Positions 1-8,057 are shown, counted from the first letter of the stretch. The stretch: 64,000 nt of DNA from Actinomadura rupiterrae (GCF_024172125.1 NZ_JAMZEA010000001.1:310001-374000), one strand, 5' to 3'. Translations and numbers: made by a program. Notes: a model not told the origin generated them from the sequence alone.

Positions 1-2
1 AC

Positions 3-434
3 GTGCTCTCGTGGGCCGGGCAGATCCGCGAGACCGGCGTCGTGCGCGGCCCGTACGCGCAGGCCGAGATGTCGCCGATCCACGAGCGCGACATCGCGGC
101 CGTCTGCGCCCTCGCGCTGACCAGGGACGACCTGGTCGGCGAGCGCCCGCTGCTGACCGGCCCCGAGTCGCTGACGTTCGCCGACCAGGCCCGCATCATC
201 GGCGAGGCCATCGGCAAGGACGTGCGCTACGAGGAGCAGACGCCCGAGGAGGCGCGCGCCGACATGCTCCAGAACCCGCACATGCCGCCCGCGATCGCCG
301 ACACGCTCCTCGACCTGTGGGCCGGGGCCGTCGGCCGCACCGCCCCGGTCTTCCCCGACGTCGAGCGCATCACCGGGCGCCCCGCGCGCACCTTCGCCGA
401 GTGGGCCGCCGACAACGCCGACCTCTTCGCCTAA
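3..434 (+). CDS. NmrA-like NAD(P)-binding protein, C-terminal part
   Basis: The reading frame is already open at the window edge, so this is the C-terminal ~143 residues of a longer protein; the GTG at position 3 is probably internal. The segment MSPIHERDIAAVCALAL, followed by a LTGPESLTF stretch, is what NmrA-like atypical short-chain dehydrogenases show after the Rossmann core, where the substrate cap begins. The N-terminal GxxGxxG nucleotide motif lies outside the window. Such proteins are redox sensors or quinone/NAD(P)H reductases; the substrate cannot be read. It is convergent with the padR gene, whose 3' end is separated by about 90 bp. Confidence 0.75.
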   Translation: MLSWAGQIRETGVVRGPYAQAEMSPIHERDIAAVCALALTRDDLVGERPLLTGPESLTFADQARIIGEAIGKDVRYEEQTPEEARADMLQNPHMPPAIADTLLDLWAGAVGRTAPVFPDVERITGRPARTFAEWAADNADLFA

Positions 435-490
435 GCCCTAAGCCCAGCCTCGGCAGGTTCTCTGGCCGGTTCCCGTTCTCGGGAGCCGGC

Positions 491-544
491 CTCAGCCGTT
501 CCTGGGGCCTCAGCCGTTCCTGGGGCCTCAGCCGTCCTTGGGGT
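491..544. repeat. 18-bp tandem repeat x3 anchored on padR stop codon
   Basis: Three units of about 18 bp (consensus ctcagccgttcctggggc) at 491-508, 509-526 and 527-544. The last unit contains the final codons and the TGA of the padR gene (528-530 on the minus strand). The two further copies downstream each repeat that stop codon. Confidence 0.85.
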
Positions 545-1064
545 CGCGCTTGGCCAGCTCTTCGAGGACCCACTCGTACCAGTCGCGCCGCATGGCCATG
601 AAGCGCTTGCCGTACTCCATCGCGAGGCGGCCGTAGAACGACAGGTTCTCGTCGCCCCAGTCGATGGCGCCTTCCAGCTCGCCCAGGTCCGCGAGCCGCT
701 TCTCCAGCGCGGCGGACTGCTCGCGGACGAACGCGGCGCCCTCGTCCGGCGAGACCTGGCCGAGGAAGAACAGCCGCAGCAGCACCTCGTCCCGCCGGAC
801 GAACTTGGGCGGGACGTCCAGCAGCCAGCGCCGCAGCTCGGCGCGGCCCGCGTCCGTCGCGCGGTACTCCTTGCGGCCGCGCGGGCCCTCGCTCGCGACC
901 TCGATGAACCCGTCCGCGGTGAGCTTGTTCAGCTCGCCGTAGAGCTGGCTCTGCGTCGCCTGCCAGACGTTGCCCATCGTGATCTCGAACATCTTGAGCA
1001 GGTCGTATCCGCTGGCGCCGTCCATCTCGACGAGCAACCCCAGCGCGGCGTGTCGAAGGCTCAT
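528..1064 (-). CDS. PadR family transcriptional regulator
   Basis: Predicted DNA-binding repressor of the PadR family, 178 residues from the ATG at 1064. The first ~80 residues are the winged helix (LRHAALGLL opening, SQLYGELNKLTADGFIEV recognition part, then the RKEYRATDAGR wing). The rest matches the helical PadR C-terminal dimerisation domain (LFFLGQVSPDEGAAFV). An in-frame ATG at 1076 is possible, but AGGA lies just before the 1064 start. It is divergent from the membrane-protein gene at 1167, and the interval holds the perfect palindrome TGACATGTCA (1089-1098), so control of itself and its neighbour is likely. The ligand is unknown. Confidence 0.9.
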   Translation of the reverse strand: MSLRHAALGLLVEMDGASGYDLLKMFEITMGNVWQATQSQLYGELNKLTADGFIEVASEGPRGRKEYRATDAGRAELRRWLLDVPPKFVRRDEVLLRLFFLGQVSPDEGAAFVREQSAALEKRLADLGELEGAIDWGDENLSFYGRLAMEYGKRFMAMRRDWYEWVLEELAKRDPKDG

Positions 1065-1088
1065 ATTCCTGAGCATACACGTCGGAGT

Positions 1089-1118
1089 TGACATGTCAGA
1101 AGTGGAAGGTCTACTTTC
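1089..1118. promoter_or_regulatory. Candidate PadR operator
   Basis: The perfect 10-bp palindrome TGACATGTCA at 1089-1098 is followed at once by AGGTC-7nt-GACCT dyad symmetry. Both lie between the divergent padR and membrane-protein genes. Assignment to PadR is inference from position. Confidence 0.4.
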
Positions 1119-1166
1119 GACCTGTCACCACAGACACATCCCCCCGAGCCGGAAGGCGAACCCGCG

Positions 1167-1751
1167 ATGCTGAAGTACTACGGACTGACGTTCCTGCCCT
1201 GGATCATCCTGGCCGTCGTCAGCGGCTCGAACCCGCAGGCCGGAGCGGCCGCCGGCCTCGCGGCGGCGCTCGCGCTGCTGGCCGCGGACGTGCGGCGCGG
1301 GCTCCGCTGGGACGGCCTGCTCCTGGAGATCTCCACCGCGGTCTTCCTCGCCGCCTTCACCGTCCTGGTCTTCATGGCGCCGCACGCGGCGGCCGTCCAC
1401 TACGGCGCCTCGCTGTCGATCGGCTGGCTCGCGCTGACCGCGTGGGGCACGATCGCCGCCGGGGTCCCGTTCACCGAGGGCATCGCGCGCCGCCAGGTGT
1501 CCGCGGAGATCGCCGCGACCGCGCTGTTCCACCGCATCGCCGTCGTCCTGACGTCGGCCTGGGCCGCCGCGTTCACCGTCTCGGCCACCTGCCTTGGCCT
1601 CGTCCAGCACTTCGCGCCGCACCAGACCGGCCTGCTGGTCGCCGTCAAGGTCGCCTGCTTCGCCGCCCCGGCCTGGTTCACCCGCTGGTACCCCGAGGTG
1701 GCGCGCAAGCGGTACTTCGCGCAGCACAACATCGAGCGGGCCGCCGCCTGA
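1167..1751 (+). CDS. Multi-pass membrane protein of unknown function
   Basis: 194 residues with about five or six hydrophobic spans (near 5-20, 26-42, 52-75, 80-100, 120-145 and 155-172) and a short basic C-terminus rich in Arg/Tyr. GGAAGG sits eight bases before the ATG. I do not recognise a characterised family; it resembles uncharacterised actinobacterial integral membrane proteins. It lies divergent to padR and about 100 bp upstream of the carotenoid oxygenase on the same strand, so it may be the PadR target or part of a small transcription unit. Confidence 0.8.
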   Translation: MLKYYGLTFLPWIILAVVSGSNPQAGAAAGLAAALALLAADVRRGLRWDGLLLEISTAVFLAAFTVLVFMAPHAAAVHYGASLSIGWLALTAWGTIAAGVPFTEGIARRQVSAEIAATALFHRIAVVLTSAWAAAFTVSATCLGLVQHFAPHQTGLLVAVKVACFAAPAWFTRWYPEVARKRYFAQHNIERAAA

Positions 1752-1755
1752 TACC

Positions 1756-1823
1756 GCACACAGCCCCTCCCGGACACCACACGCAGCCCCCCCGGACACT
1801 GCACACAGCCCCCCCCGGACACC
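1756..1823. repeat. Tandem repeat of ~23 bp x3
   Basis: Three imperfect copies of a C-rich unit of the form gcacacagcccc-cccggacac fill the gap between the membrane-protein stop and the ribosome binding site of the carotenoid oxygenase. No coding potential is evident. Confidence 0.75.
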
Positions 1824-1849
1824 ACCCACGCGACCAGGAGGAGCACGCC

Positions 1850-3172
1850 ATGGAGAGCTGGCTCGACGGCCACCGCGCCCCCGTCCCGGACGAGACGACC
1901 GCCCACGACCTCCCCGTCAAGGGCGTCCTGCCCGCCGAGCTCACCGGCCGCTACCTGCGCAACGGCCCGAACCCGAAGCCGGGCGAGCCGAGCGCGCACT
2001 GGTTCACCGGGCACGGCATGGTGCACGGGATCCGGCTGCGGGACGGCCGCGCCGAGTGGTACCGCAACCGCTGGGTCCGGACGAGCCGGTTCACCGAGGG
2101 CGCCCGCTACCTCCGCGACGACCTCTCGCTCGACCTCACCGCCGTCGCCGCCAACACGCACGTGATCGCGCACGACGGGACCGTCTACGCGCTGGTCGAG
2201 AACGGCCTGCCGCACGCGCTGACGCCCGATCTGGACACGGTCGGCCCCTGCGACTTCGGCGGACGGCTCACCACCGCCATGACGGCCCATCCGAAACGCG
2301 ACCCGCACACGGGTGACCTGCTGTTCTTCGGCTATGGCGCCGTCCCGCCCTACCTGACCTACCACCGACTCTCGGCGGACGGGCGGCACCTGGAGAGCCG
2401 CGAGGTCGCGGTCGCGGGGCCGACGATGATGCACGACTTCGCGATCACCGACCGGTACGTGGTCTGGCTCGACCTGCCGATGGTGTTCGACATGGACCTG
2501 CTCGGCCGCGGCATGCCCTACCGCTGGGACGGCTCCTACGGCGCGCGCATCGGCGTCATGCCGCGCGAAGGCGCGACGCGCGCCGTGCGCTGGTTCGACG
2601 TCGACCCCTGCTACGTCTTCCACGTCGGCAACGCCCACGAGGACGACCAGGGACGCGTCGTCCTGACCGGCGTCCGCTATGACGAGGCCGAAATCGCGTC
2701 CTTGTGGTCGGATATCGGAGGCGCGCCGTCCGCCGCCAAGGCTCCTTCGGAAGCGTCCGTTGCGCCTTACCTGCACCGCTGGACGTTCGACCTCGCCACC
2801 GGGCGCGTGCACGAGGAGAAGCTGGACGACCTGGCTGTGGAGTTCCCCACCCTGGACGACGACCGCGTAGGCCGCGCGAACCGCTACCTCTACACCGTCA
2901 CCAAGGCGGCCGTGGTGAAGCACGACCTGCTGACCGGTTCCGCTACGTCCCACCAGATGGACGGCCACGTGGGCGAGGCGGTTTTCGTCCCCGCGGAAGG
3001 CCGCCGGGACGAGGACGACGGGTGGCTGCTGACGATCGAGACCCACCTGGACGGGGCCGCGCTGGTCGTGCTGGCGGCCGGCGACCTGTCCGAGACCGCG
3101 CGGGTGATCCTGCCCCGGCGCGTCCCGGTGGGGTTCCACGGGAGCTGGATCCCGGACGGCGTCGTAAGGTGA
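1850..3172 (+). CDS. Carotenoid oxygenase (RPE65/CCD family)
   Basis: Non-haem iron dioxygenase of about 440 residues that oxidatively splits a C=C bond of a carotenoid or apocarotenoid to give aldehydes or ketones. The ATG at 1850 follows AGGAGG at 1836-1841; the frame is open far upstream, but that is non-coding spillover. The four family iron ligands are visible: His147 (TAHPKRDP), His195 (MMHDFAIT), His258 (FHVGNAHE) and His430 (GFHGSWIP). YLRNGPNP near the N-terminus is the usual family opening. The aldehyde dehydrogenase starts 60 bp downstream on the same strand and lcp lies beyond it, suggesting a shared role in isoprenoid breakdown. The exact substrate is unknown. Confidence 0.93.
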   Translation: MESWLDGHRAPVPDETTAHDLPVKGVLPAELTGRYLRNGPNPKPGEPSAHWFTGHGMVHGIRLRDGRAEWYRNRWVRTSRFTEGARYLRDDLSLDLTAVAANTHVIAHDGTVYALVENGLPHALTPDLDTVGPCDFGGRLTTAMTAHPKRDPHTGDLLFFGYGAVPPYLTYHRLSADGRHLESREVAVAGPTMMHDFAITDRYVVWLDLPMVFDMDLLGRGMPYRWDGSYGARIGVMPREGATRAVRWFDVDPCYVFHVGNAHEDDQGRVVLTGVRYDEAEIASLWSDIGGAPSAAKAPSEASVAPYLHRWTFDLATGRVHEEKLDDLAVEFPTLDDDRVGRANRYLYTVTKAAVVKHDLLTGSATSHQMDGHVGEAVFVPAEGRRDEDDGWLLTIETHLDGAALVVLAAGDLSETARVILPRRVPVGFHGSWIPDGVVR

Positions 3173-3232
3173 TTTACTAGCCGGTACGCAGGCAAGTGGT
3201 CACTTACACGGTTGAGCAGCCCGGAGGCCCCG

Positions 3233-4732
3233 ATGACCGTCGCCACGGAAAGCAGCACGTTCCCGTCGCTGAACCCGGCCACCGGTGAGGTGGTCGCCGA
3301 ACACCCCGTGCAGGACGCCGCGGCCGTCGCCGAGGCGGTCGCCAAGGCCCGCGACGCCGCCGACTGGTGGGGCGGGCTCGGCTGGAAGGAGCGGCGCGTC
3401 CGGCTGCTGAACGCCAAGGGCGCGCTCACCCGCAACCTGAACCGGATGGCCGAGCTCATCCACCAGGAGACCGGCAAGACCCTGCAGGACGCCCAGCTCG
3501 AAACGATCATGGCGATCTCGCACCTGGACTGGGCCGCCCGGCACGCCGCCAAGGTGCTCGGCCCGCGCACGGTGTTCCCCGGCGTGATGTCGCTGAACCA
3601 GAAGGCCGTCCTGGAGTACCAGCCGCTCGGCGTGGTCGGCGTCATCGGCCCGTGGAACTACCCGATCTTCACCCCGATGGGCTCGATCGCCTACGCGCTC
3701 GCCGCCGGGAACGCCGTGGTGTTCAAGCCGTCCGAGTTCACCCCCGGCGTCGGGGTGCTGCTCGCCGAGCTGTTCGCCAACGTGATCCCCGAGCGCCCGG
3801 TCTTCCAGGTCGTCACCGGCCTCGGCGAGACCGGCGCGGCGCTCGCGTCCTCCCCCGGTGTCAACAAGATCGCGTTCACCGGGTCCGGCCGGACGGCCAA
3901 GAAGGTCATGGCCGCGTGCGCCGGGAACCTCACCCCGATCGTCGCCGAGTGCGGCGGCAAGGACGCCTGCATCGTCGACGCCGACGCCGACCTGGAGGCC
4001 GCCGCCGACTCCGCGCTGTGGGGCGCGATGGCCAACGCGGGCCAGACCTGCATCGGCGTCGAGCGCGTCTACGTCGTGGACGAGGCGTACGACGCGTTCC
4101 TCGGCAAGCTCACCGAGCGCGCCGCCACGCTCCGCCCGGGCTTCGACCGCGAGGCCGCCTACGGCCCGATCACCATGCCGTCCCAGCTCGACATCATCGA
4201 GCGGCACATCAAGGACGCGCTGGACAAGGGCGGCAAGGCGGTCGTCGGCGGGCCCGAGTCCGTCCGCAAGCCGTACGTCGAGCCGGTCGTGCTGACCGAC
4301 GTCCCGGACGACTCGGCCGCGGTCTGCGAGGAGACCTTCGGCCCGACGATCACCGTGCACCGCGTCCGCGACCTGGACGAGGCGGTCGAGAAGGCCAACG
4401 CCACCGGCTACGGCCTGGCCGGCTCGATCTTCTCCAAGAACAAGGGCCGCGCCATGGAGGCCGCGCGCCGGATGCGCTCCGGCATGACGTCGGTGAACTC
4501 CTTCGCCGCGTTCGCGCTGGTCGCGGCGCTGCCGTTCGGCGGTGTCGGCGAGTCCGGCTTCGGCCGCATCCACGGCGCGGACGGCCTGCGCGAGTTCGCC
4601 CGCCCGAAGGCCATCACCCGGCAGCGCTTCGCCCTGCCGATGAACCTCACGTCCTTCGACCGCACCGAGAAGCAGATGGCGCAGGTCATCCAGCTCGTCA
4701 CCATGCTCCACGGCAAGCGCTACAAGCGCTGA
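3233..4732 (+). CDS. NAD(P)-dependent aldehyde dehydrogenase
   Basis: Oxidises an aldehyde to the acid; 499 residues, the normal family length. GGAGG at 3223-3227 supports the ATG at 3233 over the in-frame TTG at 3212. The cofactor/oxyanion motif GPWNYP, the general base Glu239 in an AECGGKD motif (ELGGK in most relatives), the catalytic Cys273 in AGQTCIGVERVYV, and the EETFGP motif are all present. It lies between two oxidative isoprenoid-cleaving enzymes that generate aldehydes. In Streptomyces K30, oxiAB, encoding an aldehyde oxidase next to lcp, do the equivalent job. That role here is inference; a general housekeeping ALDH is the alternative. Confidence 0.93.
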   Translation: MTVATESSTFPSLNPATGEVVAEHPVQDAAAVAEAVAKARDAADWWGGLGWKERRVRLLNAKGALTRNLNRMAELIHQETGKTLQDAQLETIMAISHLDWAARHAAKVLGPRTVFPGVMSLNQKAVLEYQPLGVVGVIGPWNYPIFTPMGSIAYALAAGNAVVFKPSEFTPGVGVLLAELFANVIPERPVFQVVTGLGETGAALASSPGVNKIAFTGSGRTAKKVMAACAGNLTPIVAECGGKDACIVDADADLEAAADSALWGAMANAGQTCIGVERVYVVDEAYDAFLGKLTERAATLRPGFDREAAYGPITMPSQLDIIERHIKDALDKGGKAVVGGPESVRKPYVEPVVLTDVPDDSAAVCEETFGPTITVHRVRDLDEAVEKANATGYGLAGSIFSKNKGRAMEAARRMRSGMTSVNSFAAFALVAALPFGGVGESGFGRIHGADGLREFARPKAITRQRFALPMNLTSFDRTEKQMAQVIQLVTMLHGKRYKR

Positions 4733-4737
4733 CCGCA

Positions 4738-4781
4738 CGCAGAAGACCCCGGCCCGCACTCGCGGGCCGGGGTCTTCTGCG
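4738..4781. terminator. Bidirectional terminator between ALDH and lcp
   Basis: A perfect 20-bp stem (4738-4757 paired with 4762-4781) with a 4-nt ACTC loop lies between the convergent aldehyde dehydrogenase and lcp genes, so it can stop transcription from both sides. Confidence 0.9.
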
Positions 4782-4832
4782 TTCCGCGGGCCAAGGTCGT
4801 TGCGTTCTGCGAGCCGGGCCTTCGCGTTCCGG

Positions 4833-6074
4833 TCAGTAGTTGGGGTTGTTGGTGGTCGGGATCTGGATGCTGATCGGGAGCTTGCCGGAGGAGAGGTACA
4901 GCAGGGCGCCCAGCCGGAGCATCTCGTCGAAGGCCCAGTACGCCTTCTGCAGGACGCCGGGCGCGTGCTCCATCGAGAGGAGCCCCTCGCGGACCTGGAT
5001 GAACGGCTCCCAGGCGATCTGGAACACCGGGTCCCAGAACGGGTCCTTGGGGATGTTCAGCCAGCCGGCGATCTGGTCGCCGAGCACGTAGCGGGTCAGG
5101 GACCCGAGGACCGGCTTGGTGAGCAGCCCGCCGTCGAGCGACGAGCCGAGGTTGAGCAGGATGTCGGCGAGCTTCACACCCTCGGGCGTCGGCGCCAGGA
5201 CGGGGGTGAGGACCTGCTCGGCCTGCGCGTTCGCCTCGTCCCACGAGGACGGGATGTACTCGTCCTTGATGCCGAGCATGTGCGCCGCGACCTGCCAGGA
5301 GTGCAGGAACGCCGCGGACTCGGCGGGCGCGATCGGCACCTTCCACTTGACCAGCTCGCGCATCACGGTCGTCGGGAGGCTGTGCCAGGTGACCATCATG
5401 TCGCGCTGGCTGATCGGGACCTTCTCGTCCGCGACCTTCGTCCAGTACGGCGACTTCGGCAGCAGGTGCCGGACGCCCGCGTGCGCGAGCCGCGTCTTGA
5501 CGCAGGTGACGATCATCTCGCCGTCGGGCTTGTAGGCGTTGGACGTCCCGATGTCGTAGCCGAGCTTCGCGGTCTTGGTGATGCGGTCGCGCATGTCGGC
5601 GCCGCCCTTGGAGTAGTACACCGCGCGCGCCTCGTGCGGGATCACCGTGCTCATCATGCCGCTGGCGAAGCCGTAGGTGACGCCGAGGTAGAGGCCGCGC
5701 TTCTCGTTGAAGTTCACCGCCGTGGCGAGCTTGCCCTGGTCGGCCCAGGACGGCAGCTGCCGCGCCTTCTCCATGAACGCGCGCAGGTCGGCGGGGAGGC
5801 CGTCCGGGAGGGGCTGGCCGTTCTTGGTCCAGGTCCGCAGCAGGTCGTTGACCTTGGGGACGTCGCCCCGGTCGAGCAGGGACGCGACGAGGGTGTCGGC
5901 CTCCTCGTCCCACACCCACCGGGGGTCGTCACCGGCCCCGCTTCCGGCCACCGAGCCCTTCGGCGACCACGTCCACAGCGGGCTCGCCTTCGCCGGGACG
6001 GCGACGCCGAGCGCGCCCACCGCGCCCAGCGCCCCGCCCGTGACCAGCACGTTCCGCCTGCTGGGTCTGTCCAT
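4833..6074 (-). CDS. lcp: Latex-clearing protein-like haem oxygenase (DUF2236)
   Basis: Predicted extracellular b-type haem dioxygenase that cleaves cis-1,4-polyisoprene or a similar isoprenoid into keto-aldehyde oligomers. 413 residues, close to Streptomyces Lcp. The N-terminus has a Tat signal (SRRNVLVTGG) ending near AKA, residue 30. Residues known as essential in LcpK30 occur at the same numbers here: Glu148 (catalytic base), Arg164, Lys167 and Thr168 in MRDRITKTAK, and His198 (axial haem ligand) in TRLAHAGVR. GAGGAG precedes the ATG. The divergent tetR at 6233 shares a dyad-symmetric intergenic site, as expected for an LcpR-type regulator. Other MpaB/DUF2236 oxygenases are the alternative, but the residue match favours Lcp. 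Confidence 0.88.
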   Translation of the reverse strand: MDRPSRRNVLVTGGALGAVGALGVAVPAKASPLWTWSPKGSVAGSGAGDDPRWVWDEEADTLVASLLDRGDVPKVNDLLRTWTKNGQPLPDGLPADLRAFMEKARQLPSWADQGKLATAVNFNEKRGLYLGVTYGFASGMMSTVIPHEARAVYYSKGGADMRDRITKTAKLGYDIGTSNAYKPDGEMIVTCVKTRLAHAGVRHLLPKSPYWTKVADEKVPISQRDMMVTWHSLPTTVMRELVKWKVPIAPAESAAFLHSWQVAAHMLGIKDEYIPSSWDEANAQAEQVLTPVLAPTPEGVKLADILLNLGSSLDGGLLTKPVLGSLTRYVLGDQIAGWLNIPKDPFWDPVFQIAWEPFIQVREGLLSMEHAPGVLQKAYWAFDEMLRLGALLYLSSGKLPISIQIPTTNNPNY

Positions 6075-6114
6075 CCTGCGCTCCTCCTCGACCCCCGAGC
6101 GGTGGGATTGATAC

Positions 6115-6145
6115 GATGAAACACAGAACGCTTCTGCGTATCATC
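6115..6145. promoter_or_regulatory. Dyad-symmetric operator candidate, lcp/tetR
   Basis: A 31-bp dyad centred at 6130: GATGA...CAGAA on the left, TTCTG...TCATC on the right, with 12 of 15 base pairs matching. It sits in the 158-bp gap between lcp and the divergent tetR. TetR proteins usually bind such sites next to their own gene. Confidence 0.6.
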
Positions 6146-6232
6146 GCTCACCGGACATGACAGCACAGCCGGTCGGCGCCCACAAGGCCCAGATCCGGCA
6201 GCCGTGGGGCAGAATCGAGCCGGGAGGAGCCC

Positions 6233-6901
6233 ATGGAACCCGTACGGCCCTTCCCCGGGACGGCGCCGGGGCCGGAGTCGCTGCTCGAACGCGCCTTCAC
6301 CGACGCGGTCGAGGGTGTGGACGACGTGGACGAGACCCGCGCGCGCATCCTGCGGGCCGCCTACGACCAGTTCTGCCGGATGGGCATCCAGCGCTCCACG
6401 ATGGAGGACGTGGCGCGCCGCGCGGGCGTCTCGCGGATCACGGTGTACCGCCGGTTCGCCACCAAGGACGCGTTGGTCGAGCAGGTCGTCCGGCAGGAGT
6501 TCCGGCGCTACTTCGACGAGTTCCTGGTCGACATCCGGCACGCGGAGACCGCCGCCGACCGGGTGGTGCTGGGCTTCGTGAGCGCGCTGCGCGCGATCCG
6601 CCGCAACCCCCTGATCGGCGGGCTGATGGAGACCGAGCCGGACCTGCTCGTCCCGTCGATGGTCAACGACGGCGGGCAGACCGTCGCGACCGTCCGGCGC
6701 TTCGTCGCGGGGCAGCTCCGGCAGGAGCGGGAGGCGGGCAACGTGCCCGCCTGCCTGGACGCCGACATGGTCGCGGAGATGATGGTCCGCATCTCGGCGT
6801 CGTTCCTGGCCATCCCGAGCGAGCTGGTCGACCTCGACGACGAGGAGCAGGTGGCGGCACTGGCACGCCGCTTCCTCGTCCCCATGCTGGAGTCCTCCTA
6901 G
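6233..6901 (+). CDS. TetR family regulator, probable lcp regulator
   Basis: 222 residues with a ~35-residue leader, then the TetR N-terminal helix-turn-helix (residues ~38-85; TMEDVARRAGVSRITVYRRFATKDAL) and a variable helical ligand domain. GGAGGAG precedes the ATG. It is divergent from lcp and shares the 31-bp dyad, which makes it the likely repressor of lcp and of itself; TetR-type LcpR regulators are known next to lcp in Gordonia. The stop codon lies in a 24-bp tandem repeat. The inducer is unknown, with an isoprenoid oligomer a reasonable guess. Confidence 0.9.
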   Translation: MEPVRPFPGTAPGPESLLERAFTDAVEGVDDVDETRARILRAAYDQFCRMGIQRSTMEDVARRAGVSRITVYRRFATKDALVEQVVRQEFRRYFDEFLVDIRHAETAADRVVLGFVSALRAIRRNPLIGGLMETEPDLLVPSMVNDGGQTVATVRRFVAGQLRQEREAGNVPACLDADMVAEMMVRISASFLAIPSELVDLDDEEQVAALARRFLVPMLESS

Positions 6902-6973
6902 CGGCCGATGCTGGAGGCTTCCCAGCGGCCCGTGCTGGAGGCGTCCTAGCGGCCCGTGCCGGAGGTCTCCTAG
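6878..6973. repeat. 24-bp tandem repeat x4 anchored on tetR stop codon
   Basis: Units at 6878-6901, 6902-6925, 6926-6949 and 6950-6973. The first is the last eight codons of tetR including TAG. Units three and four keep the TAG and unit two has CAG. The fourth unit's CTAG also supplies the stop codon of the convergent SnoaL-like gene. Confidence 0.9.
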
Positions 6974-7371
6974 CCGCCGAGGGGCTTCCGTCGCAGGGTG
7001 ATGGTGCGCCGGGTGATGCGCCAACCTTGCGGGCCGCGCTGCACGACGTCCTCGTAGACGGCGCTTCCCGCCCGTCCGTCGGCGTGGATGGCGATGGCCT
7101 TCGAGCGCGCGTGCACCTCGTCCTCGCCCGCCTCCTTCAGGACGACGTTGGTGACGTGGTGGCCGACCGGGTTGCCGTCGCCGAGCCGTTCGGCGGCGTC
7201 CTTCATCCCGGCGACGCCGTGCAGCACGCCGAAACCCGCGTCGGAGACGTCGTAGACGACGTCCTCGGCGAAGACCTCGCGCATGCGGTCGAGCTCGCCG
7301 TCGTCGGAGAGATGGCCGTGCATGGAGATCAGGTCGGTGATCGCCGTGCGGTCGTCCGCTGTCAGTGGCAT
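6970..7371 (-). CDS. SnoaL/NTF2-like domain protein
   Basis: 133 residues forming one SnoaL-like alpha+beta barrel: helix DDRTAITDLISMHGHLSDDGELDRMREVFAEDVVYDV, then strands including GHHVTNVVL, SKAIAIHADGRAGSAVYEDVVQ and GWRITRRTITLRR. Family members are cyclases, isomerases, dehydratases or ligand-binding proteins; activity cannot be assigned. The ATG at 7371 is preceded by GGAG, and the longer frame upstream is rejected. It is divergent from a tetR at 7452 with an 80-bp gap holding a short dyad, so regulation by that TetR is likely. Its stop codon overlaps the 24-bp repeat array of the convergent tetR. Confidence 0.85.
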   Translation of the reverse strand: MPLTADDRTAITDLISMHGHLSDDGELDRMREVFAEDVVYDVSDAGFGVLHGVAGMKDAAERLGDGNPVGHHVTNVVLKEAGEDEVHARSKAIAIHADGRAGSAVYEDVVQRGPQGWRITRRTITLRRKPLGG

Positions 7372-7387
7372 GTCGCGCTCCTTAACC

Positions 7388-7399
7388 GGGGAACTCCCC
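7388..7399. promoter_or_regulatory. Short dyad between SnoaL-like gene and tetR
   Basis: GGGGA-AC-TCCCC, a perfect 5-bp inverted repeat, lies in the divergent promoter gap. It is a possible TetR half-site pair, but only weakly supported. Confidence 0.3.
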
Positions 7400-7451
7400 A
7401 CTTTTACCGCTACGCTACGGAGGACGCCGCCGATCCACAAGGGGTTCGCCC

Positions 7452-8057
7452 ATGCCCGCCCGCCGCCAGCCGCGCGCCGACGCCGCGCGCAACGCCGCAC
7501 GCCTGCTCGCGGCGGCCCGGGAGCTGCTCACCGAGCGCGGCCCGGACGTGCCGCTGGACGAGATCGCCAAGCACGCCGGGGTCGGCAACGCGACCCTGTA
7601 CCGGAACTTCCCGACCCGCGAGGACCTGCTCGTCGCCGTCTACACGGATGAAGTCGAGGCGCTGCGGCGACGCGGCGAGGAGCTGGCCGCGTCCCCGTCC
7701 GGCGCGGAGTCGGCGGTGCCGGCGGGTGAGGCGCTGTACCTCTGGCTGGACGAGTTCGTCGACCACGTCGCGACCAAGCGCGACCTCGCCCTGGCGATCA
7801 CCGAGACCCCGGACGGGCGCCGCTCGGCCCTGTTCCGCGAGTGGCACACCACCCTGAACGAGACCGCCGACCTGCTGGCGTCCCGGGCGCGCCGGGCCGG
7901 GACGCTCCGCGCCGACATCTCGACCGTGGAGCTGATGGCACTGGTCAGCGGGAGCGCCATGACCGCCGGAGACGTCGGCACCGCGCGGCGGCTGCTCCGC
8001 TTCGTCCGGGACGGCCTGGAACCCCGCCGGGACGGGCCTACGCCGAAGCGGGGGTGA
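7452..8057 (+). CDS. TetR family regulator
   Basis: 201 residues. The N-terminal HTH (residues ~12-57) contains DVPLDEIAKHAGVGNATLYRNFPTREDL, followed by a TetR_C-type ligand domain with LAITETPDGRRSALFREWH. This arrangement is common in actinobacterial TetR proteins that control a divergent small enzyme, here the SnoaL-like gene at 7371. Its 3' end overlaps the convergent tetR gene at 8038 by 20 bp. Its ligand is unknown. Confidence 0.9.
   Translation: MPARRQPRADAARNAARLLAAARELLTERGPDVPLDEIAKHAGVGNATLYRNFPTREDLLVAVYTDEVEALRRRGEELAASPSGAESAVPAGEALYLWLDEFVDHVATKRDLALAITETPDGRRSALFREWHTTLNETADLLASRARRAGTLRADISTVELMALVSGSAMTAGDVGTARRLLRFVRDGLEPRRDGPTPKRG

Noticed and set aside
1088..1849. N-terminal extension of the carotenoid oxygenase
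   Set aside because: It overlaps the membrane-protein gene and a C-rich repeat; AGGAGG and the family N-terminus place the start at 1850.
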